Of a DNA stretch of 64,000 nt, positions 55,794-64,000 are shown one piece after another. Position 1 is the stretch's first letter. Each line of letters starts with the position of its first letter. Both the position numbers and the translations under genes were made by a program. The notes beneath the pieces were generated by a model that was not told the DNA's origin, searched no databases, and was given only the letters and a program-made list of their open reading frames with translations. The stretch is from Natronomonas salsuginis (GTDB lineage: Archaea > Halobacteriota > Halobacteria > Halobacteriales > Haloarculaceae), in NCBI RefSeq assembly GCF_005239135.1, contig NZ_QKNX01000007.1:54402-118401 (forward strand), written 5' to 3'.

Positions 55794-56570
55794 CTACACA
55801 TCGACAGCTTCGAGTGCTATCTCGTGAATTTCTCCGTTTGATGCGACGAGACCCTTGGATTCGTGGGTCCATCGGTCTCCGTAGATATCCGTTACTGTGC
55901 CGCCAGCCTGTCGGACAAGGTGGGCGCCTGCGACAGTGTCCCAGGCGGGCCCCTGTCGGTTCGTGACCACCGCATCGATTTGCCCCGCCGCGAGGAAGGC
56001 CAATTCTAGTTGTGTCGATCCATACCGTTTCAGGTCGGCAAACCGACTGGTGATACCCTCACAGACACCACTGTATTCGTCTCGGTCGTTGTAGTCCCAC
56101 CACAGTGTCGGAACGACGTTGCACAGTTCCGGGTCGGAACGGTCACTAACAGAGATAGAATCTCCGTCCCGACGCGTGTCACGTTCGTCAGCGACGAAGG
56201 TTCCGAAACCGAGTGGGGCGACGGTTGACGCTGCCACGCACTCCCCATCCTCAAGACGAGCCACACTCGTCGCCCATAGTGGGATAGACCGAACGAAATT
56301 GTTAGTGCCGTCGATAGGATCGACCACAAAGCAGGTCCCCGTCGAACTGGGGTGTTTTTGCAACTCGCCTTCCTCTGCAACTATCGGTTCCTCCGTGAAT
56401 TGCTTCCGTAACTCATCGATGACTCGCTTTTGTGCTGATCGATCCGCGACCGTTACGACATCAGTTTTGTCGGATTTTGTATCGACAGTCAAATCGCTAT
56501 CAAAATGAGATTTGGCGACAGTTGCTCCTGCTGTAGCGGCTCTCTCAACGGTTTGTATCCAGGAATTCAT
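55794..56570 (-). CDS. Inositol-monophosphatase-family sugar phosphatase
   Basis: A 258-aa Mg-dependent phosphatase. Metal ligands: Glu66/Glu67 in EEPIVAEEGE, Asp84, Ile86 and Asp87 in DPIDGTNNF, and the Asp of GPAWDTVAGAHLVRQAGG (family usual W-D-x-A-A-G-x-x-L; here Thr-Val replace the first small residues). N-terminal ADRSAQKRVIDELR is also typical. It hydrolyses inositol phosphate or, in archaea, often fructose-1,6-bisphosphate or other sugar phosphates. It is divergent from a sugar-phosphate isomerase-like gene and close to an ABC importer, so it probably acts on a scavenged sugar or polyol phosphate. Confidence 0.9.
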   Translation of the reverse strand: MNSWIQTVERAATAGATVAKSHFDSDLTVDTKSDKTDVVTVADRSAQKRVIDELRKQFTEEPIVAEEGELQKHPSSTGTCFVVDPIDGTNNFVRSIPLWATSVARLEDGECVAASTVAPLGFGTFVADERDTRRDGDSISVSDRSDPELCNVVPTLWWDYNDRDEYSGVCEGITSRFADLKRYGSTQLELAFLAAGQIDAVVTNRQGPAWDTVAGAHLVRQAGGTVTDIYGDRWTHESKGLVASNGEIHEIALEAVDV

Positions 56571-56684
56571 AAACTACCATATCTTTTTGAATATCAGGTA
56601 TGCTTAGATGTGTTGGTTTAAATATATGTACTCTAAATATTCATATGACCCCTACAACCCCCATACGTAACAATACATATAACA

Positions 56685-56694
56685 AATATAAAAC
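56685..56694 (+). promoter_or_regulatory. Candidate TATA box of the isomerase-like gene
   Basis: aatataaaac is centred about 39 nt before the ATG at 56729 within a very AT-rich divergent promoter region (56571-56700) shared with the phosphatase gene on the other strand. Confidence 0.45.
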
Positions 56695-56728
56695 GTCCAA
56701 ACGGGGCCGGGATACAGTTAGGCTGATT

Positions 56729-57523
56729 ATGCAGTCCATGCCCCGTGGGTTCGTGACAGATATCGGCGTCCCCTTTGAGGAATCAATAACAGTCGCACAA
56801 CAGGAGGAGTTCGATTTCATCGAACTATTCATGGAGGGACGGTTTGCTAGAGAACAGCTAATGGAGAACTTGGAGACCCATCAGAAACAACTCGAGGAAA
56901 CGAATCTTTCGCTGGTCGTTCACCTCCCATTCTCTCTGGATATCGGTTCACCCTTCGACCGTATTAGAGAAGCCTCAGTCTCGGAACTGTCGGACTGTCT
57001 CGCAACTGCAGCCCAGTTGGACGCAGAGAAGGCCGTCGTCCATCCGACGGCTAACGTGTGGCAAAAGGCGTATGACGCCGAGGAACTCCGTCCGATAATC
57101 GTCGAGTCGATACGCAAATTACATCGAAAGGCGTCCGGTCACGACATCGAACTCTGTGCCGAGAACATCTTCGGGACGGCGTTCACGATCGGAAACTTCG
57201 ACACACTGCTCGCCGAGACCGACACATCGATGACGCTTGACACGGGCCACGCGCGCATATCCGGTTACACTAGGGACCGACTCAGTGAGTTCGTAAAACG
57301 GTACAGTGACCGGATATCACATGTCCACCTGAACGACTCCCGGTATCCAGAGGACGAACATCTTCCGTTCGGCTCCGGGACTGTCGACTTCCGTTCCCTG
57401 TTCGAGACGTTACAACGAACTGACTGGACCGGGACGCTTTCTCTCGAAGTTCATACACAGAATCCGGAGTACATAGTAGCCAGTAAGCAGCAGTTAGACA
57501 CGGTTCTGGGGTCTCTCCAGTAG
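56729..57523 (+). CDS. Sugar-phosphate isomerase/epimerase-like TIM-barrel protein
   Basis: A 264-aa AP-endonuclease-2/xylose-isomerase-like barrel. Landmarks: DFIELFMEGR (strand 1-2), LSLVVHLPFSLDIG, KAVVHPTANVW, IELCAENIFG (metal Glu), SMTLDTGHARISG (Asp/His), ISHVHLNDSRYPEDEHLPFG with the GSGTVDF motif, and TLSLEVHTQN at the end. The His/Glu/Asp set resembles the divalent metal site of the family. Members include hexulose and inosose isomerases, epimerases and endonuclease IV; the lack of DNA-contact motifs and the neighbouring phosphatase favour a sugar or inositol role. The frame is open to 56600, but the extra N-terminus is Asn/Thr/Lys-rich and non-conserved; the ATG at 56729 follows the TATA box. 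Confidence 0.82.
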   Translation: MQSMPRGFVTDIGVPFEESITVAQQEEFDFIELFMEGRFAREQLMENLETHQKQLEETNLSLVVHLPFSLDIGSPFDRIREASVSELSDCLATAAQLDAEKAVVHPTANVWQKAYDAEELRPIIVESIRKLHRKASGHDIELCAENIFGTAFTIGNFDTLLAETDTSMTLDTGHARISGYTRDRLSEFVKRYSDRISHVHLNDSRYPEDEHLPFGSGTVDFRSLFETLQRTDWTGTLSLEVHTQNPEYIVASKQQLDTVLGSLQ

Positions 57524-57711
57524 CCATAACTTCCCGTTGGAATTAACTTTTCCACAGAGAACAGCAGAGGAGTCGGGAGATCTTCGAGATGTATAGTCGG
57601 TTTATCGATTGCCCCCGAGACGTGTCCACAGACTGTTCGCAAATTAAGGCGACCTGTCCCACTATATAGCGATATAGCGGCCAATCAACTGCTTAGAAGA
57701 CTCGGGAGCAC

Positions 57712-57722
57712 TATTATAAAAC
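57712..57722 (+). promoter_or_regulatory. TATA box of the ABC importer operon
   Basis: tattataaaacc is centred about 43 nt before the ATG at 57760 (61 nt before the in-frame ATG at 57778). It is the only strong TATA-like element in the 236-nt gap 57524-57759, which otherwise holds no gene. Confidence 0.5.
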
Positions 57723-57759
57723 CTTAATCAAATACGTCAGATCGATCGAGCCGTAGCGA

Positions 57760-59427
57760 ATGAAAGACCGATCCGATATGGTCACGGATTCCGGGAGCGT
57801 TTCCCTTGAGAATCTCCAGGGACCCACGATTGACCGGAGAACAACTATCAAACTCCTTTCAGGCGCAGGTATCGCCGGACTCGCGGGCTGTGCCGGATCC
57901 GACGGATCTGCCGACACGAACACCAGCGACACATCGGCGACCGGAAACGGGACGCCTGATACTGGCGACAGTATCACCGCCGGCTGGTACGCCTCTGGAC
58001 TCGATGATCTCGATCCTCACTACGTGACCAGCGGAGAGCGATTCCAGTTGATTGCTAATATTACGAGCGGCCTAACGATGTTGACCCCTGAGGTCGAAAT
58101 GCAGGGGGATCTTGCGACTGACTGGACCGTCGAAAAGGGCGGCGCTAGGATCGTCTACGAGTTGCGCGAAGACGTGACGTTTCACAACGGCGAAAAATTC
58201 ACTGCAGACGACGTGGCTTTCAGCGTTGAGCGGTCCATCACCGAGGAAGCGCCGAACTCCGACCTTCTCTCGCCGCTCAAGCCCATTGACGACGGAGGCG
58301 TCTCGGTCATCGACGATTATACCGTTGCGGTCGAGTTCGAACAGCCCTACATTCCGGGCCTGATCTACTTCAGCCGCGAGGGGCGCGCCGCGAACGTGAT
58401 CAACCAGACCGCACTGGAGGAGATGGGGCGCGAAGATTTCAAGCGGACCCCGGTCGGAACCGGTCCTTTCGAAGTCGTCTCCCACGATGTCGGTGAGAGA
58501 ATAGAACTCGAGGCTTTCGACGACTATTACCGCACAGACGAGAACGGAACCCAGTTGCCGTACCTGGATGGGGTGACTGTCCGTGCAGTTCCAGAAGCGG
58601 GGACTATCGTGAACGCGCTCCGTAGTGGCGATCTCGATTTCATCAACGAGGTGCCACTGGAGAATGCGCCCCAGTTGAAGCAGAGTTCCGACATCGTCAC
58701 TCACCAGCGACCGGACTTGAACTACTACAACCTGTCGATGAACAGCGATGTGGAGCCGTTCACCACGAAGACGGCTAGGCTCGGGTTTGCGAAACTCATC
58801 GACTCCGAGCAGATGGTCGAGGAGGGGTTCTTCGGGAACGCCAACCCCGAACCGACGCTGTACTCCCCAGCTCACGAGTGGATCTACCGCGACTGGGAAG
58901 ACAAGCCCCAAGACCAGGCGTACGACCCCGAAGAGGGGCAGCGGCTGCTCGAAGAGGCCGGTGTAGCCGACGCGAGCGTCACGTTGCTCGCTGACGGTCG
59001 GACGAAGAGACTGATGGAGATCATCCAGCGACAACTGAGCAACGCTGGACTCGATGTCAGTATCGAACAGGTCTCCACGTCGGTCTACTGGGATAGGGTC
59101 CCGGACGCGGACGCCGTCATTACGTGGTCCTCTGGCGACTACGACCCGGACACGGGTATCTACCGGAGCTTCCACAGCGAGGGTATTTTCAACGACGCGG
59201 GCTACGATAACGAACGCGTCGACGAACTGCTTGAAGCCCAGCGCGAGACGACGGACCGCGACGAGCGGCGCGAACAACTCCAGGAGATCGAGGATCGGGT
59301 CATTAAGGACGCGCCGACCGCATTCTTCGGACACCGGGAAGACGTGGTCGGTCACCGGTCACATGTGAGCGGGTTCGTCCACGTTCCCTTCCAGCGTCGT
59401 CTGGAGTATCTCTCGACTTCCGAATGA
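57760..59427 (+). CDS. dppA: ABC importer substrate-binding lipoprotein (family 5, peptide/oligosaccharide type)
   Basis: A 555-aa extracellular receptor. Arg26-Arg27 in DRRTTIKLLSGAG are a twin-arginine signal, and GLAGC (Cys44) is a lipobox, so it is exported folded by Tat and lipid-anchored, as most haloarchaeal binding proteins are. A Ser/Thr/Asp linker (45-70) precedes the SBP_bac_5 fold: LDDLDPHYVTSGERFQLIAN, FHNGEKFTADDVAFSVERS, RTPVGTGPFEV-type region (KRTPVGTGPFEVVSHDV), ending with LQEIEDRVIKDAPTAFFGHR. The family binds di/oligopeptides, nickel or oligosaccharides. First gene of a five-gene operon. Start at 57760 or at ATG 57778. Confidence 0.92.
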   Translation: MKDRSDMVTDSGSVSLENLQGPTIDRRTTIKLLSGAGIAGLAGCAGSDGSADTNTSDTSATGNGTPDTGDSITAGWYASGLDDLDPHYVTSGERFQLIANITSGLTMLTPEVEMQGDLATDWTVEKGGARIVYELREDVTFHNGEKFTADDVAFSVERSITEEAPNSDLLSPLKPIDDGGVSVIDDYTVAVEFEQPYIPGLIYFSREGRAANVINQTALEEMGREDFKRTPVGTGPFEVVSHDVGERIELEAFDDYYRTDENGTQLPYLDGVTVRAVPEAGTIVNALRSGDLDFINEVPLENAPQLKQSSDIVTHQRPDLNYYNLSMNSDVEPFTTKTARLGFAKLIDSEQMVEEGFFGNANPEPTLYSPAHEWIYRDWEDKPQDQAYDPEEGQRLLEEAGVADASVTLLADGRTKRLMEIIQRQLSNAGLDVSIEQVSTSVYWDRVPDADAVITWSSGDYDPDTGIYRSFHSEGIFNDAGYDNERVDELLEAQRETTDRDERREQLQEIEDRVIKDAPTAFFGHREDVVGHRSHVSGFVHVPFQRRLEYLSTSE

Positions 59428-59448
59428 CCGACGCGGGTGTTTGAAATC

Positions 59449-60408
59449 ATGAAACGATACGCGTTAGCCCGCCTCGGTCAGTCGGTGGTTCTCGTCTGGT
59501 TGGTCTCTACCATCGTCTTCTTCTGGGTTCGATTGCTCCCGGGAGGCCCGTTTCAGACGATGTTTGGCCAACAGGCCAACCCGGCGGTTGTCGAAAAAAT
59601 GGCCGCCGAGTTCGGACTCAACCAACCGCTGTACCTGCAGTATCTCGACTGGATGAGTAATCTCGTCCTCCTCGATTGGGGCCGTAGTATCACGAGCGGT
59701 GAACAGGTCACGTCGATCCTCCTGCAGGCCGCACCGAAATCGATTTCCATTGCGGTACTCGGCGCGGTGATCGGACTCTCACTGGCGTTCCCTGCGGCGA
59801 TCATCAGCGCGACCCACAAGGATAGACTGCCGGACATCGTTTCGACAGTCATCGCGTACATGGGGCTCTCGATGCCCGGGTTCTTCATCGGAATCCTCCT
59901 CGCACTGGTGTTCGGCGTCTACCTCGGGTGGTTACCAGTCTTCGGTTACACGCCGCCCAGTGAGGGTGTGATTCCGTGGCTCAAGTCGGTGGTGCTCCCC
60001 GCGACGGCTGTCGGGCTTCCGTACGGTGCGGTAGTCCTGCGAATCACGCGGTCGTCGCTCATCGACACGCTCGATGCCCCCTACCTCAAAACGGCGCGAG
60101 CAAAAGGGGTCGGCAGCCGGGTTCGACTGTACAAACACGCCCTGCAGAACGCGCTCCTTCCGGTAGTGACCATCGCCGGAATCCAGTTCGGAATCATCGT
60201 CGTCGGGACGGTGACCGTCGAGTTCGTCTTCGGAATCAACGCGCTCGGTCGGCTGCTGGTCGAATCGATCCTCCAGCGGAACTACCCGGTCACGCAGGGC
60301 GTTATCATTCTGATCGCCGCTATGATGATACTGATCAATATCGTCGTCGACCTGACCTACACCGTGCTGGACCCACAGATATCCTACGGTGGTGATTCCC
60401 GCCGATGA
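59449..60408 (+). CDS. dppB: ABC importer permease (DppB/OppB type)
   Basis: A 319-aa inner-membrane permease with six helices. Starts MKRYALARLGQSVVLVWLVS; the N-terminal loop RLLPGGPFQTMFGQQANPAV is the DppB-type periplasmic-side signature. The EAA loop, which contacts the ATPases, is YLKTARAKGVGSRVRLYKHA. A GTG at 59437 is an alternative start 12 nt upstream. It overlaps the next gene by 4 nt (ATGA). Confidence 0.93.
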   Translation: MKRYALARLGQSVVLVWLVSTIVFFWVRLLPGGPFQTMFGQQANPAVVEKMAAEFGLNQPLYLQYLDWMSNLVLLDWGRSITSGEQVTSILLQAAPKSISIAVLGAVIGLSLAFPAAIISATHKDRLPDIVSTVIAYMGLSMPGFFIGILLALVFGVYLGWLPVFGYTPPSEGVIPWLKSVVLPATAVGLPYGAVVLRITRSSLIDTLDAPYLKTARAKGVGSRVRLYKHALQNALLPVVTIAGIQFGIIVVGTVTVEFVFGINALGRLLVESILQRNYPVTQGVIILIAAMMILINIVVDLTYTVLDPQISYGGDSRR

Positions 60409-61343
60409 GTTCTCTCACCGATTCACCCCACGCACCGGACCGACTGCAACGTGACTGGCTCGGTCCCGTGATGCGAACCGTCCTCTCAGACAAGCGCGCG
60501 GTAGTTGGTGCCGTCGTCGTCGTTTCGATCATCATCCTCGCGGTCTTCGCACCGTATCTGGCGCCCACCGAGCCACAGACCACGTACGACCTACTTGAGC
60601 CACCGAACAGCCACTCGGAAGGCGACTTCGACTTGGACGGCACGACGGAGGAAATCTGGCATCCACTGGGAACTGATTCGCAGGGCAAAGACATCCTGAC
60701 CGAACTGATCTACGGGGCCAGGATATCGCTGCTGGTGGCCTTCGCGACGGTCGGGTTCGCGTTACTCGTAGGAACGACGATTGGTATGTTGGCGGGCTAC
60801 TATCGCGGGTGGATCGACTCACTGCTGATGCGCTACATAGACCTGCAGTGGGCGTTCCCGGAGATTGTACTTGCGGTCGCGATCATCGCAGTCACGGGCG
60901 GTATCGGTGTCGTCCCGGTGATCATCGCGATTGGCTTCGGATTTGTCGACGACTTCGCACGTCTGGTTCGAAGCGAAGTACTCAAGACCCGCGAGGAAGC
61001 CTACATCACGGCCGCACGAGCCGTCGGAATGCGTCCGCGGCGCGTTATGTTCCGGGAGATTCTGCCGAACGTCACCGGGACGATACTGGTCCAGATCACT
61101 CTCCTGATACCCATCGCTATCCTCTGGGAGGCTGGCCTGTCCTTCATTGGGATGGGCGTGTCTCCGAGCACGCCGACGTGGGGACTGCTGCTGGCCGACG
61201 GTCGGCAGTTCCTCCACGAGGCGTGGTGGATCAGCGTGCTCCCAGGACTGGCCATCCTCGTCACCGTCCTCTCGTTTACTTTGTTCGGCGAGGGGCTGCG
61301 CGAGGCGTTCGACGTGAGCGAACGGGAGGTCCACGACAGATGA
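60405..61343 (+). CDS. dppC: ABC importer permease (DppC/OppC type)
   Basis: A 312-aa permease partner of DppB. It begins with the OppC-type N-terminal region (LSDKRAVVGAVVVVSIIILA) and carries HPLGTDSQGKDILTELIYGA, the classic DppC motif, and an EAA loop YITAARAVGMRPRRVMFREI. Six helices. It overlaps the previous and the next gene by 4 nt each, showing translational coupling. Confidence 0.93.
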   Translation: MSSLTDSPHAPDRLQRDWLGPVMRTVLSDKRAVVGAVVVVSIIILAVFAPYLAPTEPQTTYDLLEPPNSHSEGDFDLDGTTEEIWHPLGTDSQGKDILTELIYGARISLLVAFATVGFALLVGTTIGMLAGYYRGWIDSLLMRYIDLQWAFPEIVLAVAIIAVTGGIGVVPVIIAIGFGFVDDFARLVRSEVLKTREEAYITAARAVGMRPRRVMFREILPNVTGTILVQITLLIPIAILWEAGLSFIGMGVSPSTPTWGLLLADGRQFLHEAWWISVLPGLAILVTVLSFTLFGEGLREAFDVSEREVHDR

Positions 61344-62389
61344 CGCTCCTCGAAGTCGAGAACCTCCACACGGAGTTCCCTATGGACGGATACACCATCC
61401 CCGCGCTCGACGACGTGAGCCTGAGCGTTTCGAGCGGCGAAATCGTCGGTGTCGTCGGCGAGAGCGGGAGCGGGAAGACGGTTCTAGCCGAGAGCGTGAT
61501 GGGCATCGTCGAAGAACCCGGACGCGTCACAGACGGTGAGATTCGGTTCAAGGGGGAGTCGCTGCTCTCGAAGACGGAGTCCGAACTCCAGTCCGTTCGC
61601 GGGAGCGACATCTCGCTGGTCTTTCAGGACCCGATGAACAGCCTGAATCCGACGATAACCGTCGGCGAACAAGTAGCCGAAACGATCCGGTTACATCAGG
61701 ATGTTGGTGAGAGCGTTTCGCTCGGAGCGGAGGTCAAGCGGAAACTCCTCGGCGCGACGAAACACTCCGAATCATGGAAGCGGAGCATCGAGATGCTGGA
61801 AACCGTCGGTATCCCCGAACCGGCGAGTCGGGCGTCGAGTTACCCCCACGAGTTCAGCGGCGGCATGCGCCAGCGCGCGCTCATCGCCATCGCGCTCTCG
61901 TGTGAGCCGGATCTCCTGATCGCAGACGAACCGACGACGGCCCTCGACGTGACGACCCAGGCCAAGTTACTCGACGAACTGGAGGCGCTCGCGGAGGCCT
62001 TCGACACCGCGGTCATGGTGATTACGCACGACCTCGCGGTGGTCGCCGAGCTCTGCGAGTTCGTCTACGTGATGTACGCGGGGGAGGTCGTCGAGCGGGC
62101 GAGAACCGAGAGGCTGTTCCGTCAGCCACAGCATCCCTACACGGTCGGTCTCCTCGATAGCATCCCTCACTTGGATGGGTCGACTGAGCTCGGCGCGATT
62201 CCGGGAGACGTTCCCGAACGGACAGGTCAAATGGAGGGCTGTCTTTTCGCGCCGCGGTGTCCGGAAGCGACCCAAGAGTGCCACGAGAACCGTCCGTCAG
62301 ATCGGAGTGTCGGAGATGGCGAACACAGCGCAGCCTGTCTGAAACGTGGCGAGTCGCAATCAGTGGATCTGGTGAACAAGCATGACTGA
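61340..62389 (+). CDS. dppD: ABC importer ATPase (DppD/OppD type)
   Basis: A 349-aa nucleotide-binding subunit. Walker A GESGSGKT (40-47), Q-loop LVFQDPMNSLNP, signature FSGGMRQRALIAIALS, Walker B DLLIADEPTTALDVT and H-loop VITHDLAVVAE. The C-terminal oligopeptide-type extension carries the cysteines in CLFAPRCPEATQECHENRP, which in related importers hold an Fe-S cluster. ATG at 61340 overlaps the DppC stop by 4 nt; the longer open frame upstream (from 60809) is a shadow of dppC. Confidence 0.94.
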   Translation: MTLLEVENLHTEFPMDGYTIPALDDVSLSVSSGEIVGVVGESGSGKTVLAESVMGIVEEPGRVTDGEIRFKGESLLSKTESELQSVRGSDISLVFQDPMNSLNPTITVGEQVAETIRLHQDVGESVSLGAEVKRKLLGATKHSESWKRSIEMLETVGIPEPASRASSYPHEFSGGMRQRALIAIALSCEPDLLIADEPTTALDVTTQAKLLDELEALAEAFDTAVMVITHDLAVVAELCEFVYVMYAGEVVERARTERLFRQPQHPYTVGLLDSIPHLDGSTELGAIPGDVPERTGQMEGCLFAPRCPEATQECHENRPSDRSVGDGEHSAACLKRGESQSVDLVNKHD

Positions 62390-63686
62390 GACAATCGGTT
62401 CACGCACGGCACCGGCAGACGAACAGACCTCGCTCGTGGAAGTTCGCGACCTCAAGAAGCACTTCCAGACTTCGTCCGGGCCGCTCAGTCGACTGTTCGA
62501 TGCTCCCGACGTGGTGCGCGCCGTCGACGGGGTCAACCTGACGATCAGGGAAGGAGAGACGGTGGCAGTCGTCGGAGAGAGCGGCTGTGGCAAGAGTACG
62601 CTCGCTAAAACGCTGCTGAAACTTCACCAGCCTACAGCCGGATCTATCACATATCGCGGGACGGATCTCACCGACCTATCTCAGTCGGAGATGCGCCCCT
62701 TCCGCCGGGAAATGCAGATGATCTTTCAGGACCCCCTCGGATCACTTAATCCGAGCAAGACAGTGGGTCAGCTCGTCACTACCCCGATGGATGTCCACAA
62801 TATCGGCGCTGATTCGAGGGTGCGTCAGGAACGAGCCAGAGAGTTGCTCGAACGGGTGGGGTTATCTGCAGAACACTTTGATCGGACACCGGAGCAGCTT
62901 TCGGGAGGACAGCAACAGCGTGTCGGCATCGCCAGAGCACTCTCGGTGGAACCAGACTTTCTAGTAGCCGACGAACCGACATCGGCTCTCGATGTCAGTG
63001 TCCAAGCGAAAGTCCTCAAGCGTTTAGATACCCTCACGAATGAGCACGGTGCAGCAATGCTGTTCATCGCCCACGATCTGAGCACGGTCCGTCACATCGC
63101 TGACCGTGTCGCCGTGATGTACTTAGGTCGAATTGTCGAATGCGCTGCAGTCGACGAGCTGTTCGGCTCACCCCAGCATCCCTATACGAAAGCACTTCTC
63201 TCCGCAGTTCCACGGATAGACCCTGACGATCGAGCCGAACGGATTAGACTCCACGGGCAAGTCCCCTCACCAATGAACCCGCCCGCAGGCTGTCGGTTCC
63301 ACACCCGATGTCAGGAGCTAATTCCGCCTGCGGAATGGAAGGGGACACAAGTGCAGTTTCGGATGGTGTTTACCTTTCGGCAAAAGGTGCTCTCGGACGT
63401 AATCGACGTGGAGGCCGTGAGAACACAACTAAAAGAAGATACCGAAGAGATTCCCCAGAACGCCTTGGTCGACGCAGTGGTAGGCCGACTGTTTCCGGGA
63501 TATTCAGCTGATCTTCCATCTGATGCCCACAGTACCCTTTGTTCGGCAGCACAATATATCGTAGATGGGGATATCGATGCCGCGAAAGCTCTCGTTCGAG
63601 ACGAGTTCCGGACGCCTTGTGAACGAGATGTTCCAGACGCGGAGAGTCAATCTGGGTGTTTCGTTCGTTGTCATAGATACGACTGA
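62382..63686 (+). CDS. dppF: ABC importer ATPase (DppF/OppF type) with C-terminal extension
   Basis: A 434-aa nucleotide-binding subunit, overlapping dppD by 8 nt. Walker A GESGCGKST (65-73), Q-loop MIFQDPLGSLNPSK, signature LSGGQQQRVGIARAL, Walker B DFLVADEPTSALDVS, H-loop LFIAHDLSTVRHI. After the usual PAGCRFHTRCQELIPPAEW region there are about 110 more residues (FTFRQKVLSDVIDVEAVRTQ, VGRLFPGYSADLPSDAH, and a Cys-containing tail) not present in bacterial DppF but seen in haloarchaeal members; role unknown. Last gene of the operon. Confidence 0.93.
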   Translation: MTETIGSRTAPADEQTSLVEVRDLKKHFQTSSGPLSRLFDAPDVVRAVDGVNLTIREGETVAVVGESGCGKSTLAKTLLKLHQPTAGSITYRGTDLTDLSQSEMRPFRREMQMIFQDPLGSLNPSKTVGQLVTTPMDVHNIGADSRVRQERARELLERVGLSAEHFDRTPEQLSGGQQQRVGIARALSVEPDFLVADEPTSALDVSVQAKVLKRLDTLTNEHGAAMLFIAHDLSTVRHIADRVAVMYLGRIVECAAVDELFGSPQHPYTKALLSAVPRIDPDDRAERIRLHGQVPSPMNPPAGCRFHTRCQELIPPAEWKGTQVQFRMVFTFRQKVLSDVIDVEAVRTQLKEDTEEIPQNALVDAVVGRLFPGYSADLPSDAHSTLCSAAQYIVDGDIDAAKALVRDEFRTPCERDVPDAESQSGCFVRCHRYD

Positions 63687-63700
63687 ATGCCTTAATAGTG

Positions 63701-63706
63701 TTTTTT
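63701..63706 (+). terminator. Oligo-T terminator after the ABC operon
   Basis: A T6 run lies 15 nt after the dppF stop in a locally AT-rich stretch (ccttaatagtgttttttg), as expected for an archaeal oligo-T terminator. No hairpin. Confidence 0.45.
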
Positions 63707-63871
63707 GTACGCTCTTGCGTAGGAGGTTGTTGATACTGGTGAACAGTAGCTGCGGAGACAAAGACGACAAGGGTACCGCTTCAGCGGTGCCCGACACGAA
63801 CGATTCCGCTAGATGTGTTTGGGTCGGAATCGGTCGCAGCGGACCTGTTGGATCAGGTTCGCTGGCGTGAC

Positions 63872-64000
63872 GGGGCTGTGTTGAATCGCTAGGCGGCGTC
63901 GGGATGGGTCGCTAAATCAAAGAAGTTGAAGCTGGAGACTGCGAATGTCCATGACGCAAATCTCCCGCTTCACTAGCGAGATTGTCCCGATTTCCCAAAG
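63872..64000 (+). mobile_element. Left end of an IS element (cut by window)
   Basis: ggggctgtgttgaatcgc at 63873-63890 resembles the terminal inverted repeat of haloarchaeal IS elements whose ends read GGCTGTGTTGAA. It is followed about 60 nt later by the start of a transposase-like frame. The rest lies outside the window, so the family (IS5-like) is tentative. Confidence 0.55.
63951..64000 (+). CDS. Transposase N-terminus (3' truncated by window)
   Basis: The frame ATG ACG CAA ... encodes MTQISRFTSEIVPISQ up to the window edge. The start M-x-Q-x-SRFTSEIV is that of a haloarchaeal IS5-type transposase. Only 16 residues are visible, so the call relies on that motif and on the IS-like end just upstream. 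Confidence 0.55.
   Translation, partial: MTQISRFTSEIVPISQ

Noticed and set aside
58072..59355. 427-aa minus-strand open frame
   Set aside because: Antisense of the substrate-binding protein gene, which has clear Tat, lipobox and family-5 motifs.
60809..61339. N-terminal extension of the DppD frame
   Set aside because: Out-of-frame translation of dppC; the Walker-type protein begins at the ATG 61340 with the usual 4-nt overlap.

Overview
The window is from a halophilic archaeon (class Halobacteria). The evidence is a high-GC, strongly acidic proteome, a bacteriorhodopsin-type proton pump, HalX, HalOD1 and Bat/HTH_10 regulators, a TFB-type initiation factor fragment, PGF-CTERM-style surface proteins, TATA boxes about 25-30 nt ahead of apparently leaderless starts, and IS5-type halophile transposase fragments. 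I saw no rRNA, tRNA or CRISPR array.

Layout. 1-4.2 kb (+): secreted or surface beta-sandwich proteins. These are a malectin/Ig protein cut by the window edge, a protein carrying both a cohesin-like domain and a C-terminal dockerin, a frameshifted remnant of a PGF-CTERM-like anchored protein, and a 52-aa zinc-ribbon protein. 4.2-5.4 kb is a poorly coding gap. 5.4-43 kb (-): one long co-oriented block. In transcription order it holds a nine-PAS histidine kinase, a receiver/PAS/GAF/Bat regulator, a giant 9006-residue repeat protein (27 kb, over 40 percent of the window), a voltage-gated K+ channel that directly abuts it, a HalOD1 protein, a HalX response regulator, a possible small membrane protein, and bacteriorhodopsin. 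43-53.6 kb (+): an ArsR-like regulator, a second GLUG-repeat surface protein (1851 aa), and a 7TM histidine kinase with a receiver/GAF/Bat regulator. 53.7-54.7 kb (-): a zinc-ribbon protein overlapping a chimera of an IS transposase N-terminus and a TFB C-terminus. 54.8-56.6 kb (-): an EamA permease and an inositol-monophosphatase-family enzyme. 56.7-63.7 kb (+): a sugar-phosphate isomerase/epimerase-like protein and a complete five-gene dipeptide/oligopeptide-type ABC importer. The window ends inside another IS element.

How the genes may work together. The most striking unit is the giant protein and the Kv channel. The giant gene's TAA stop is followed immediately, in the same reading frame, by the channel's GTG/ATG start. 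The giant protein has a signal peptide, two C-type-lectin-like domains, eight GLUG-repeat blocks separated by Ig domains, a cupredoxin-like module, cadherin, TSP3 and carboxypeptidase-regulatory-type domains, an acidic stalk, a membrane segment, and then an Arg-rich tail of about 500 residues with three helix-hairpin-helix motifs that should lie in the cytoplasm. A two-component system sits just upstream, and a light-driven proton pump with its own regulators just downstream. I infer, without proof, a surface-contact or matrix system linked to membrane potential and light/redox regulation. All functional calls come from reading motifs in the sequence; no database search was run.
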